From: Bacillota bacterium
GTDB taxonomy: Bacteria; Bacillota; Sulfobacillia; JAJZYS01; JAJYTV01
Length of the DNA: 8,594 bases
Reading direction: 5' to 3'
Assembly: GCA_021786135.1 (NCBI GenBank)
Contig: JAJYNV010000131.1
Location: 1-8,594 of the forward strand
Shown: positions 1-7,496 of the stretch, one piece after another
Layout: each line of letters opens with the position of its first letter
Position numbering within the stretch: position 1 is the first letter of the stretch
The notes under the pieces: model-generated
Told to the model about the DNA's origin: nothing
The model's database searches: none
The model's input: the letters and a program-made list of their open reading frames with translations, nothing else
Position numbers and translations under genes: made by a program

Positions 1-856
1 TCTCGACGACCTCCTCGATGCGCGCAGGGTGGATGCGGCCATCCTGTACCAGACGCTCGAGGGCGATGCGGGCGATCTCACGCCGGATCGGGTCGAAGCC
101 GGAGATCAGCACGGCCTCCGGCGTGTCATCGACGATGAGGTCGACGCCGGTGGCGTTCTCGAGAGCGCGGATGTTCCGACCCTCGCGGCCGATGATGCGT
201 CCCTTCATGTCATCCGATGGCAGCTCGACCACCGAAACGGTGGACTCCGCCACGTGATCTGCGGCGTAACGCTGCACCGCGAGCGCGATGATATTGCGGG
301 CGCGCTTCTCCGCCTCTTCCTTGGCACGCTGTTCGGTCTCCCGGATCCTCACCGCGATCTCGCGGCTCATCTCCTGTTCCACCTGCGCCAGGACGAGCTT
401 CCTTGCCTCATCGGCCGTCAGGTTGGCCATGCGCTCAAGTTCGCCTAGCGCGCGGACGCGGATCTCCTCGACCTGCTGACGGTTGCGCTCCAACTGACGC
501 TCGTCCGCCTCCAGGCCGTCCTGACGCCGATCCTGCTGCTCGCTGCGCCGATCGAGGGCCTCCTCGCGCTGCATGAGCCTTCGCTCGATCTCCTGAACCT
601 CTTGCCTCTGCTGCTGAATGTCGCGCTCGGCTTCGCTGCGAAGCCGGTGCGCCTCCTCCTTGGCCTGCAGGATCGCCTCGCGCAGGTGCGCCTCTGCATT
701 GCGCTGCGCCTCTTCACGGATGCGCCGGGCTGCGTCCTCCGCAGCCCGGAACCCGCCTTCCGCGTATCCGCGTCGCACGAAATAGCCGACTACACCTGCA
801 ACGACGGCGACCAGCACGACCAGGAGGATGATCTCCCAGGCGCTCGTGTGGTCCAC
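1..856 (-). CDS. rny: Ribonuclease Y, N-terminal 285 residues (3' end beyond window)
   Basis: Membrane-anchored endoribonuclease that starts mRNA decay in Firmicutes. I translated it by hand because it has no stop inside the window. Visible in order: an N-terminal membrane helix (about residues 7-27, rich in V, L and A), a long charged E/R/Q-rich region predicted to be coiled coil (about 35-200), then a KH RNA-binding domain (about 205-270) with the GxxG loop GREG at 223-226. Next comes the segment [12 protein letters not shown], typical of RNase Y just before its HD domain. The catalytic HD domain lies past the left edge; full family length is about 510-520 residues. The start is a GTG (854-856) giving [10 protein letters not shown]; another in-frame GTG lies at 875-877. 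Neither has a good Shine-Dalgarno sequence, so the start is the weak point; the identity is not. It follows recX by 126 nt, the usual Firmicutes order. Confidence 0.93.
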   Translation of the reverse strand, partial: MDHTSAWEIILLVVLVAVVAGVVGYFVRRGYAEGGFRAAEDAARRIREEAQRNAEAHLREAILQAKEEAHRLRSEAERDIQQQRQEVQEIERRLMQREEALDRRSEQQDRRQDGLEADERQLERNRQQVEEIRVRALGELERMANLTADEARKLVLAQVEQEMSREIAVRIRETEQRAKEEAEKRARNIIALAVQRYAADHVAESTVSVVELPSDDMKGRIIGREGRNIRALENATGVDLIVDDTPEAVLISGFDPIRREIARIALERLVQDGRIHPARIEEVVE

Positions 857-957
857 CCCCGCTCGGACCGCGCACACGCGACCCGATTCTCTGTTTCCGT
901 CTGTCCACTTGAAAGAAGCCGGGACGTGCCCAGCACTGGAAACCGCGCTCTAATGCG

Positions 958-986
958 ATTCTTACAGAGCACTGCGGCACCGTCAA
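958..986 (-). promoter_or_regulatory. Possible sigma-A promoter for rny
   Basis: On the minus strand a TTGACG hexamer (981-986, overlapping the recX stop codon) is followed after 17 nt by AAGAAT (958-963), a partial match to the -35/-10 consensus (5 of 6 and 4 of 6). It would give an untranslated leader of roughly 95 nt before the rny GTG. The gap 857-982 is the largest inside the minus-strand run, which is why a separate promoter is plausible here. The match is weak and unproven. Confidence 0.27.
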
Positions 987-1465
987 GCGTCATGCCACCC
1001 GGGCTCGATGCCCCGGTCGGTCAGACTCTGTCGCACAGAGTCCTCCGTGAATCCCCTGCGGGCGAGATGCGACACGATTCGAGCGACAGCGCGCAGGTCC
1101 GCGGGCGCGCCGTGCCGCTCGAGGTAGGCGGCAAGAGCCGCTCTGCAGCGTTCAAGGTCGTCCACGGAGCCGAGGGCCTCGTCGGCCACCCGCTCAGGGA
1201 CTCCCCGCCGCTCGAGTTCGTGGCGCACGCGCAGCACGCCTTGCGGCGCCTTCCACCCGCCACCTTCGGCAATGTCGTCGGCGATGCGTCGATCGTCGAG
1301 CATCCCAAGGCGTCGCGCCTTCGCGACCGATGTCCTGGCCTTCGTGCGGCCAAAGCCCCGCTCCACCAGGGCCTCCTCAGCCTCGGCCATGGTGAGCGCC
1401 TTGCGGTCGAGCAGTTGCAGCAGCGCCTCCCAAGCGTCCGAGGCGCCGCTACTCCCCTTCCGCAC
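983..1465 (-). CDS. recX: RecX, regulatory protein of RecA
   Basis: RecX binds RecA filaments and inhibits or disassembles them. The 160-residue product has the family's helical three-repeat layout: an early segment [12 protein letters not shown], then [14 protein letters not shown] (equivalent to the conserved G-x-LDD region), then [19 protein letters not shown], and a C-terminal third repeat with [16 protein letters not shown]. Length and an excess of R, E and A fit the family. The start chosen is GTG at 1463-1465, which lies inside the end of recA, so the genes overlap by 17 nt (1449-1465). There is only a weak AGGA upstream, pointing to translational coupling with recA and lower output, as expected for a RecA modulator. 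No better in-frame start exists near the recA stop. Family assignment rests on motif pattern plus position directly after recA. Confidence 0.88.
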   Translation of the reverse strand: MRKGSSGASDAWEALLQLLDRKALTMAEAEEALVERGFGRTKARTSVAKARRLGMLDDRRIADDIAEGGGWKAPQGVLRVRHELERRGVPERVADEALGSVDDLERCRAALAAYLERHGAPADLRAVARIVSHLARRGFTEDSVRQSLTDRGIEPGWHDA

Positions 1466-2477
1466 CGTCCTGTGCGCCGCCCGCGGGCAGCTTGGCAGAC
1501 TTGAGCGCCTCGCGGATGCGGCCCTCGATCTCGCTGGCCAGCTCGGGATGGTGCTTCAGATGGTCGCGAACGTTCTCGCGGCCCTGTCCGAGCCGTTCTC
1601 CGGCGTAGGAGTACCACGCACCGCTCTTCTGAATGATGTCCATCTCGGTGCCGAGATCGACGAGGCTGCCTTCCTTCGAAATGCCCACGCCATAGATGAT
1701 GTCGAATTCCGCCTGCTTGAACGGCGGCGCCACCTTGTTCTTCACGACGCGGACGCGTGTCCGGTTCCCAACGACTTCCGTCCCCTGCTTCAAGGATTCG
1801 ATGCGGCGCACGTCGAGGCGCACGGAGGCGTAGAACTTGAGCGCACGGCCACCCGGAGTTGTTTCAGGGCTACCGAACATGACCCCGACCTTTTCCCTCA
1901 TCTGGTTGATGAAGACGGCCGTGGAGCGGCTCTTCGCGATGGCGCCCGTGAGCTTGCGCAGGGCCTGCGACATCAGCCGGGCCTGGAGGCCGACATGCGA
2001 GTCGCCCATCTCTCCTTCGATCTCGGCTTTCGGCACCAGTGCGGCGACGGAGTCGATCACGATGATGTCGATGGCTCCCGACCGCACGAGCGCCTCCGCG
2101 ATCTCGAGCGCCTGCTCGCCCGTATCCGGCTGAGAGATGAGGAGGTCGTCGATGTTGACGCCGAGATTGTGCGCGTACGCGGGGTCCAGGGCGTGCTCCG
2201 CGTCGATGAAGGCTGCGATGCCGCCGAGCTTCTGGGCCTCGGCAACGATGTGCAGAGCCACGGTGGTCTTGCCTGACGACTCGGGGCCGAAGATCTCCAC
2301 GATACGCCCGCGCGGGACCCCACCGACGCCGAGTGCTGCATCAAGGGCTATGGCACCCGTGGGGATGACGTCTATGTTCATTCCCGCCGAGGCCTCGCCA
2401 AGCTTCATGATGGAACCTTTGCCGAACTGCTTCTCGATCTGGGCCAGGGCGATGTCCAGCGCCCGCTCGCGGTCCAA
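1449..2477 (-). CDS. recA: RecA recombinase
   Basis: DNA-dependent ATPase that forms filaments on single-stranded DNA, carries out strand exchange, and triggers LexA self-cleavage where an SOS system exists. The 342 residues match the family throughout: Walker A GPESSGKT at 64-71, catalytic Glu in IDAEHALDP (E94), Walker B IIVIDS at 138-143, the NQMREK segment at 191-196, and the L2 DNA-binding loop around [17 protein letters not shown] (202-218). It ends in a short acidic tail, DGAEGE. The start is TTG (2475-2477): an in-frame TAG, which is the thpR stop, lies 30 nt upstream with no ATG or GTG between, and the next Met is residue 24, inside the conserved core. A near-consensus AAGGTGG sits 7 nt before the TTG. 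I see no LexA-type operator in the 30-nt gap, so transcription probably comes from further upstream. Confidence 0.98.
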   Translation of the reverse strand: MDRERALDIALAQIEKQFGKGSIMKLGEASAGMNIDVIPTGAIALDAALGVGGVPRGRIVEIFGPESSGKTTVALHIVAEAQKLGGIAAFIDAEHALDPAYAHNLGVNIDDLLISQPDTGEQALEIAEALVRSGAIDIIVIDSVAALVPKAEIEGEMGDSHVGLQARLMSQALRKLTGAIAKSRSTAVFINQMREKVGVMFGSPETTPGGRALKFYASVRLDVRRIESLKQGTEVVGNRTRVRVVKNKVAPPFKQAEFDIIYGVGISKEGSLVDLGTEMDIIQKSGAWYSYAGERLGQGRENVRDHLKHHPELASEIEGRIREALKSAKLPAGGAQDGAEGE

Positions 2478-2484
2478 CCCGATC

Positions 2485-2491
2485 CCACCTT
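2485..2491 (-). promoter_or_regulatory. recA ribosome binding site (AAGGTGG) supporting a UUG start
   Basis: AAGGTGG on the minus strand differs from AAGGAGG by one base and lies 7 nt before TTG at 2475-2477. Together with the in-frame stop at 2508-2510 it fixes the recA start codon as UUG. Confidence 0.7.
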
Positions 2492-2507
2492 CCGATGCGC
2501 TGAGAAG

Positions 2508-3056
2508 CTATGCCGAAGGTTCTTCCCTCACGGGAAGCGGAAATGCGGAAACGAGATGATAACGTGCTCCGGCAGGTAGAAGTTCGCTTTCGTACAGGCG
2601 AATTTCCTCTGCCCTTACACGCAGCGGCGCAATGACTTGCGCGGGAATCGCGCAGACTTCGCGCAGCCGGGCAACCGTGACATGCACGCGCAGTGGCCTC
2701 CGCTCGACGTCGCAGCCCACGGCCCGCAGACGATCCCCCAGGTCGAGGGCGAGACGGCCCAGCCCTGGCGGCGTGAGGCCGGTCAAGGCGATGATGCGGG
2801 CCTTTGAGCTCGGAAAGCCGCCCAGGCGGTCCAGAATGTAGTTTTCAGCCTGCCCCTGGACCGCGGCCGCCGCACAGGCCGCTTCGATCCGATGCAGCTT
2901 CGACGCGTCCTGGTCGCCGATGAAGGCGAGCGTCACGTGCCGCGCGTCGGCCGCCGTCGGCCGCCCACCAGGGATACCCCCCAGCAGGTCGCCGATGACG
3001 CGCGAGAGTTCGTCATCGATCGGAATGTCGCCCAATGCGACAAAGAGTCTGGGCAT
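2508..3056 (-). CDS. thpR: RNA 2',3'-cyclic phosphodiesterase (2H family, ThpR/LigT)
   Basis: Member of the 2H phosphoesterase family, which opens 2',3'-cyclic phosphates at RNA ends to give 2'-phosphates; some members ligate tRNA halves in vitro. The two catalytic HxT motifs are both present: HVTL at 40-43 and HVTV at 125-128, the second preceded by RRPLR as in bacterial homologues. Other family features are the start PRLFVAL, the FIGD after the first motif, and the C-terminal ESELLPAGARYHLVSAFPL pattern. The length of 182 residues is normal. The ATG at 3054-3056 is preceded by GGGAGGAAGG, giving a clear start. The gene sits between the helicase (60 nt) and recA (30 nt). Its stop is in the same reading frame as recA. 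The physiological substrate is unknown from sequence. Confidence 0.92.
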   Translation of the reverse strand: MPRLFVALGDIPIDDELSRVIGDLLGGIPGGRPTAADARHVTLAFIGDQDASKLHRIEAACAAAAVQGQAENYILDRLGGFPSSKARIIALTGLTPPGLGRLALDLGDRLRAVGCDVERRPLRVHVTVARLREVCAIPAQVIAPLRVRAEEIRLYESELLPAGARYHLVSAFPLPVREEPSA

Positions 3057-3078
3057 GGCGGCCTTCCTCCCACTACGG

Positions 3079-3105
3079 CGAAGGCGGGGCTAAGCCCCGC
3101 CTTCG
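3079..3105 (-). other. Strong 12-bp GC-rich hairpin between helicase gene and thpR
   Basis: A perfect inverted repeat, CGAAGGCGGGGC / GCCCCGCCTTCG, with a 3-nt loop lies 11 nt after the helicase stop codon and ends 22 nt before the thpR ATG. No run of U follows it on the minus-strand transcript (the next bases are CCGTAGTGGG), so it does not look like an intrinsic terminator. It may protect the upstream mRNA, slow transcription, or modulate thpR translation. The 3' arm contains GCCTTC (minus-strand 3085-3080), which can pair instead with GAAGGC (3066-3061) at the thpR ribosome binding site. Confidence 0.8.
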
Positions 3106-3116
3106 GACGTTTCGTG

Positions 3117-4691
3117 CTAGTTGCGGCGCCTCGCCGGCTCCACGTTGACGCTGCGTCCCTTGATCTGCCCGCTCTGGAGGGCCTGCATGACGCGGCTCGC
3201 CTCCGCCTTCGGCACTTCGACGAAGGTGAAGCGGTCGTAGATGTCGATCAAGCCGATCACATTGCCGGCAATGCCCGAGAGGTTCGCCACCGCACGCACG
3301 ATGTCGGCGGGCAAGATGCCCTGCGCGCGGCCGACGTTGACGAAGAGGCGAACCATGCCGGGCTCGGCGCCGGTGTCGCCGAAGTCCTCCTCCGGCGCCT
3401 GGGCTCCGGCCACATGCAGGTGCAGGGCTGCGGCAGCCACATCGAGCGAGTCGACCTCGCCTTCGTCCTCCAGCAGTTCCTTCACAACCTCGCGCAGTTC
3501 GACGAGGCGTCGGCCGGAGCGCAGCACCGTCCTAAGCTCTTCCTTGATGCGCTCGCGCCGCTTGTCCCAAAGATCCTCGAGCGACGGCAGCTCACGGCGC
3601 TGGATGCGCATGCCGATGCCGCGCTCGAGGTCGCGCAGCTGGCGGAACTCCTTCGGTTCGATCAGCGTGATCGCGACGCCGCTGCGACCTGCCCGGCCCG
3701 TGCGTCCGATGCGATGCACGTAGGCCTCGGAATCCTGGGGGATCTCGTAGTTGATGACGTGGCTGACGTTCTCGATGTCGAGGCCGCGGGCAGCTACGTC
3801 GGTCGCGACCAGAAGCTCGACGTCGGCCTGCCGGAATCGCGACAGGACGCGCTCCCGGTCGCGCTGGGTCAGATCGCCGTGGATGCCGGCCGCCAGGTAG
3901 CCTCTCGCACGCAGGGCCTCGCTCAGTTCGTCGACTTCCTTCTTGGTGCGGCAGAAGATGATGCCGCGCTCGACGCTCTCGATGTCGAGGATGCGGCTCA
4001 GCGCCTCGATGCGGTCATGGCCGCGCACCTCGTAGAATGCCTGCTCCGTCTGCGGCACCGTGACCTGCTCGGGAGCGATGGCGATCCGCAAGGGATCCTG
4101 CAGGTAGCGGCGCGACAGTCGATCGATCTCCGGTGGGAACGTGGCCGAGAACAGCATAGTCTGCCGCTCGGCGGGGGCGCTCGCCATGATCTTCTCGATG
4201 TCGTCGATGAACCCCATGTCGAGCATCTCGTCGGCTTCGTCCAGGACCAGCACCTTGAGATGCGCAAGGTCAAGCGTGCCGCGGCCGAGGTGGTCGAGCA
4301 GCCGGCCCGGCGTGCCGATCACGATCGGCACGCCCATGCGCAGCGCACGGATCTGGCGCTCGTAGGGCTGGCCGCCGTATACCGGCAGCGTCTTCACTCC
4401 TCGGAAGCGGCCGATGCGGGCAATCTCCTCCGAGACCTGCAAAGCGAGCTCGCGCGTCGGCGTAATGACCAGCGCCTGGGTACCGGCTGTGCGGTCCAGC
4501 TTCTCCACGATGGGAATGCCGAACGCCGCGGTCTTGCCCGTTCCTGTCTGCGCACGCCCGATGACGTCCCGTCCCTGCAGCGCCGCCGGAATCGTGCGCT
4601 CCTGGATCGGCGACGGCTCCTCGAAGCCCATCTCCTCGATCGCCTTGAGCACCCGCGGCGAAATACCGAGTGCCGCGAACTTGTTCTCCAT
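3117..4691 (-). CDS. deaD: DEAD-box RNA helicase with DbpA-type RNA-binding domain
   Basis: ATP-dependent RNA helicase of the DeaD/CshA/DbpA group, involved in ribosome assembly or mRNA decay. All core motifs are present: Q motif GFEEPSPIQ (22-30), motif I AQTGTGKT (47-54), PTRELA (78-83), DEAD (151-154), SAT (182-184), ATDVAARGLDI (296-306) and HRIGRTGRAGR (326-336). After a charged linker, residues about 446-520 match the DbpA RNA-binding domain (RLFVNVGRAQGI, DIYDRFTFVEVP). The 524-residue start at ATG 4689-4691 gives MENKFAALG, where homologues normally begin. However, a much better ribosome binding site (GGGAGGAGG, 4756-4764) precedes an in-frame TTG at 4746-4748, which would add 19 residues and start 2 nt after the cinA stop. 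Whether its RNA target is 23S rRNA hairpin 92, as for E. coli DbpA and B. subtilis YxiN, cannot be told here. Confidence 0.95.
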   Translation of the reverse strand: MENKFAALGISPRVLKAIEEMGFEEPSPIQERTIPAALQGRDVIGRAQTGTGKTAAFGIPIVEKLDRTAGTQALVITPTRELALQVSEEIARIGRFRGVKTLPVYGGQPYERQIRALRMGVPIVIGTPGRLLDHLGRGTLDLAHLKVLVLDEADEMLDMGFIDDIEKIMASAPAERQTMLFSATFPPEIDRLSRRYLQDPLRIAIAPEQVTVPQTEQAFYEVRGHDRIEALSRILDIESVERGIIFCRTKKEVDELSEALRARGYLAAGIHGDLTQRDRERVLSRFRQADVELLVATDVAARGLDIENVSHVINYEIPQDSEAYVHRIGRTGRAGRSGVAITLIEPKEFRQLRDLERGIGMRIQRRELPSLEDLWDKRRERIKEELRTVLRSGRRLVELREVVKELLEDEGEVDSLDVAAAALHLHVAGAQAPEEDFGDTGAEPGMVRLFVNVGRAQGILPADIVRAVANLSGIAGNVIGLIDIYDRFTFVEVPKAEASRVMQALQSGQIKGRSVNVEPARRRN

Positions 4692-4750
4692 GTTGACCTC
4701 GCCCAGCACCACCGGCTTGGGCAGACCTACCTTCCCGTCTTCCGACAAGC

Positions 4751-5968
4751 TCAAGCCTCCTCCCGCATCTGTTGCCAAAGCAGCGTGAGCGCCCACTGGG
4801 CCGCTCTCTGCCGGATCTCCTCGCGCGTCGCACCAAGTTTCAATTCCCGTACGCGGTCGCCGCGACGCCCGGCGACCGCCACATAGACCAGTCCCACCTG
4901 CCTGCCGGTCGGTCCGGCAAAGCCGCACGTGCCGATGCCGACATCCGCGTTGAACTGCCGCGTCGCCCCTCTCGCAAGCTCAAGGGCAAGATCCGCGGAG
5001 ACGCCGTCGCCGACGGTGTCGGCGCTGAGCCCGAGCCTGCTTCGCTTCTGCTCCAGGCTGTACGCCACAAGCCCACCGGCCACATACCGACTCGCACCCG
5101 GGTGTCCGATCAGGCGGGACGCGACAAGTCCTCCCGTGACGGACTCGACGGTGGCGATGTTGAGACCCTGGTGGAGAAGTTCCTCGCCCACCGCATCCTC
5201 CAGCCGCTCATCGCCCTCGCCGTACACATGCCAGCCCAGCCGGCTGCGCACCTCGAGAGCCAACGGTGTCAGCATGTCGGTAGCCTCTGCGTCGGATGGC
5301 GCGCAGGCCGTCAGGCGAAGTTCTACCTCGGCGAGCTTGGCATAGGGGGCGATGGTTGGATTTTCCCCTGCCATCAGGTCTGCTAGACGCTCCTGCACCG
5401 ATGCCTCGCCGATGCCTGCCAGATGAAGCACGCGGCTCTGCAGGTGCTCTCCGCTCATCGACCTGATGCGCGGGAAGACGGACGCCTCGAAGATCGTGCG
5501 CATTTCGTGCGGTGGCCCCGGTAGCAATGCGACCAGTTTGCCGTCCTTGTGCCAGAGCACTCCAGGCGCGGATCCGACCGGATTCGACAACAGCTCGGCG
5601 CCAACCGGGCAGAGGGCCTGCTTTTCCTGGATCGCTGTCATCGTCAGCCCGCGCGACGCGAACCAGGCCCGCAGCCCCGCCATGGCGCGCTCCTCAAGCA
5701 CCATCGGAACGCCGAGCGCCTCGGCGAGTGTCTCCTTGGTCAGGTCGTCGTAGGTTGGGCCGAGTCCGCCCGTGACGACTACGACATCGGAACGGTCAAG
5801 CGCCTCGCGGTACGCCGCGAGGAGCCGTTGCCGATTGTCACCCACCGTAACCTGATAATAGACGAACACGCCCGCTTCCGCGAGTCGCACTGCAAGTTCG
5901 CGGGCGTTCGTGTTCAAGATCTGGCCCAAGAGCAGCTCCGTTCCGACCGAAAGGATCTCGCCGCGCAT
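4751..5968 (-). CDS. cinA: CinA: CinA/MoCF-type domain plus nicotinamide-nucleotide amidase (PncC)-type domain
   Basis: Two-domain CinA protein, linked in other bacteria to pyridine nucleotide recycling (ADP-ribose pyrophosphatase and NMN deamidase activities) and named for competence induction. The N-terminal domain (about 1-170) shows VGTELLLGQILNTN (8-21), TGGLGPTYDDLTKET (66-80), NPVGSAPG (129-136) and LLPGPPHEM (148-156), all typical. The C-terminal PncC-like domain (about 258-405) has TVESVTGG (273-280) and GGLVAYS (298-304), but the usual T-G-I/V-A-G-P segment reads CGFAGPTGRQVG (348-359) and lacks several residues normally found before the conserved VG. The total of 405 residues is normal. 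ATG 5966-5968 follows GGAGG by 7 nt; this ribosome binding site overlaps the stop codon of the upstream protease gene (11-nt gap), implying coupled translation. Position upstream of recA is classic. Confidence 0.95.
   Translation of the reverse strand: MRGEILSVGTELLLGQILNTNARELAVRLAEAGVFVYYQVTVGDNRQRLLAAYREALDRSDVVVVTGGLGPTYDDLTKETLAEALGVPMVLEERAMAGLRAWFASRGLTMTAIQEKQALCPVGAELLSNPVGSAPGVLWHKDGKLVALLPGPPHEMRTIFEASVFPRIRSMSGEHLQSRVLHLAGIGEASVQERLADLMAGENPTIAPYAKLAEVELRLTACAPSDAEATDMLTPLALEVRSRLGWHVYGEGDERLEDAVGEELLHQGLNIATVESVTGGLVASRLIGHPGASRYVAGGLVAYSLEQKRSRLGLSADTVGDGVSADLALELARGATRQFNADVGIGTCGFAGPTGRQVGLVYVAVAGRRGDRVRELKLGATREEIRQRAAQWALTLLWQQMREEA
4756..4764 (-). promoter_or_regulatory. 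Strong Shine-Dalgarno at the cinA 3' end, pointing to an alternative helicase start
   Basis: GGGAGGAGG on the minus strand lies inside the last cinA codons and is spaced 7 nt from TTG (4746-4748), which is in frame with the helicase gene. The ATG at 4689-4691 has only a short GAGG 5 nt upstream. This makes the helicase start ambiguous. Confidence 0.5.
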
Positions 5969-5979
5969 CGCGTTGCCTC

Positions 5980-7494
5980 CTAGGTAGCCGCCAACTCCTC
6001 AGCCAATGGCTGCTCGAGGTCCCGAAGGCCGCATATCCGCCTCAGTTCGGCACCGGTCAGCCGCTCGGACTCGGACAGCCGCGAGGCAGCAACGCGCAGA
6101 TCTTCCACATGGACTTCGAGAAGCTCCCGAACCTTCGTCTCGACCTCTTGCACCACCTGCGTGAGCGCGGTGTGCAGTTCGGACTCGGGCAGGGTGTCCT
6201 CACTCACCACGCCGAGCGGCGACATGCCGGAGAAGATGAGCAGGCGTCCGCGCTCGAAGGCCTGCTGAAAGTCCTGCAAGGCACCTGTGGAACGTCCACC
6301 CAAGGTGAGTTCCTCCGACACCATGCCCGCGAGGGCCACGGCGATGTCGTCCTCGATCTCCTTGCGCGTGTGCAGGTAACGGTCGTCCTGTGGCGCCTGG
6401 CGCACGTAACCGAGCGCCCCTCCGCGCGAGGTGATCGTGATCGATGCCACGGAACCCGGCCGCAGCACCTCGGCGACAAGCGCATGGCCAGACTCGTGCA
6501 GCGCGACGCGCTCCATCTCCTCAGGCGAAGGACGGCGGTCCAGTTTCTCGCCCAGCATCACCTTGTCGACCGCCTCGACAAAGTGTTCCTGGTGGACCTT
6601 GCGCAGGCCGTGGCGCATGGCGATGATCGCGGCCTCGTTGGCCAGCGATTCGAGGTGCGCACCTGAGAAGCCGAACGTCTCGCGCGCCACGCGGTCGAGG
6701 TCTACGTCCTCGGCGAGGGGCTTCTGGCGCGTGTGCAGTTCCAGGATCTCGCGCCGCGCCGAGCGGTCGGGGAGCTCGACGCGCACGATGCGGTCAAAGC
6801 GGCCTGGGCGCGTCAGGGCTTCGTCCAGCAGATCGGCGCGGTTGGTCGCCGCCATCACCAGGACTTGCACGTCGTCCTTCGAGCTGCGCAAGCCGTCCAT
6901 TTCGACGAGTAGCTGATTAATCGTCTGATCGTACTCGAGATGGCCCTGATTCTGCCCACGCTTTCCTCCAAGCACCTCGATCTCGTCGATGAAGATGATG
7001 GCCGCCTGGCGTGACTGTTCGCGTGCCAGCTGACGTGCACGGCTGAAGAGGTCGCGCACGCGCTGGGCGCCGACACCAGCGTACATCTCGATGAACTCCG
7101 AGCCGGCTGCGGCAAGGAAGGCGGAGCCCGTATACTGCGCGGCGGCACGCGCCAGGAGCGTCTTGCCCGTGCCTGGCGGCCCCGTCAGGAGAATGCCCTT
7201 GAGCGGCCGGATGCCCAGCTCCTGCACGGCTTCGGGATCCTGCAGGAAGTCGAGCGCCTCGACGAGTTCCTGCTTGGCCGACGCCTGCCCGCCGATGTCC
7301 TGGAAGCTGATCGCTCCCCCCGCGGATGCGCGCACGGGTTGGGCGAAGTTTCTCGTCATGCCCTTGAGCGCCGGCACGTTGAAGAGCAAAGCCACCAAGC
7401 CCAGTACAAGGATGACCGGAAATACATCGACGCCGATCGCCAGCAGGAAAATCATTGCGCCGACGGCTACGCCACCGACCACCCACTTCCACAT
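5980..7494 (-). CDS. FtsH-like membrane AAA+ zinc metalloprotease, short form
   Basis: ATP-driven membrane protease of the FtsH/M41 type. Two hydrophobic segments (about 4-22 and 25-41) are separated by only a few residues, so the extracytoplasmic domain found between the two helices of canonical FtsH is absent. The AAA+ module follows: Walker A GPPGTGKT (105-112), pore loop MYAGVGA (137-143), Walker B IIFIDE (166-171), and a second region of homology with Asn218 and arginines 229 and 232 in TRPGRFDR. The protease part has zinc motif HESGH (333-337) and probable third ligand Asp408 in STGALQDFQQA. All catalytic residues are therefore present. At 504 residues it is well below the roughly 600-650 of housekeeping FtsH, which is probably encoded elsewhere. 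ATG 7492-7494 comes 2 nt after the stop of the upstream small membrane protein gene, with GGGAGG 10 nt before it inside that gene. Substrates are unknown. Confidence 0.92.
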   Translation of the reverse strand: MWKWVVGGVAVGAMIFLLAIGVDVFPVILVLGLVALLFNVPALKGMTRNFAQPVRASAGGAISFQDIGGQASAKQELVEALDFLQDPEAVQELGIRPLKGILLTGPPGTGKTLLARAAAQYTGSAFLAAAGSEFIEMYAGVGAQRVRDLFSRARQLAREQSRQAAIIFIDEIEVLGGKRGQNQGHLEYDQTINQLLVEMDGLRSSKDDVQVLVMAATNRADLLDEALTRPGRFDRIVRVELPDRSARREILELHTRQKPLAEDVDLDRVARETFGFSGAHLESLANEAAIIAMRHGLRKVHQEHFVEAVDKVMLGEKLDRRPSPEEMERVALHESGHALVAEVLRPGSVASITITSRGGALGYVRQAPQDDRYLHTRKEIEDDIAVALAGMVSEELTLGGRSTGALQDFQQAFERGRLLIFSGMSPLGVVSEDTLPESELHTALTQVVQEVETKVRELLEVHVEDLRVAASRLSESERLTGAELRRICGLRDLEQPLAEELAAT

Positions 7495-7496
7495 GG

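Noticed and set aside
602..2276. Long plus-strand open frames opposite rny, recX and recA
   Set aside because: They are shadows of confirmed minus-strand genes, with compositions rich in R, S, H and P and no family signature.
3079..3105. Rho-independent terminator between the helicase gene and thpR
   Set aside because: The stem is strong, but no T tract follows on either strand, and genes continue in the same direction within a short distance.
2892..4886. Plus-strand open frame of 664 codons opposite the helicase and part of thpR
   Set aside because: It is antisense to a gene with every DEAD-box motif, has no recognisable domain, and long open antisense frames are expected in GC-rich coding DNA with GC-biased third positions.
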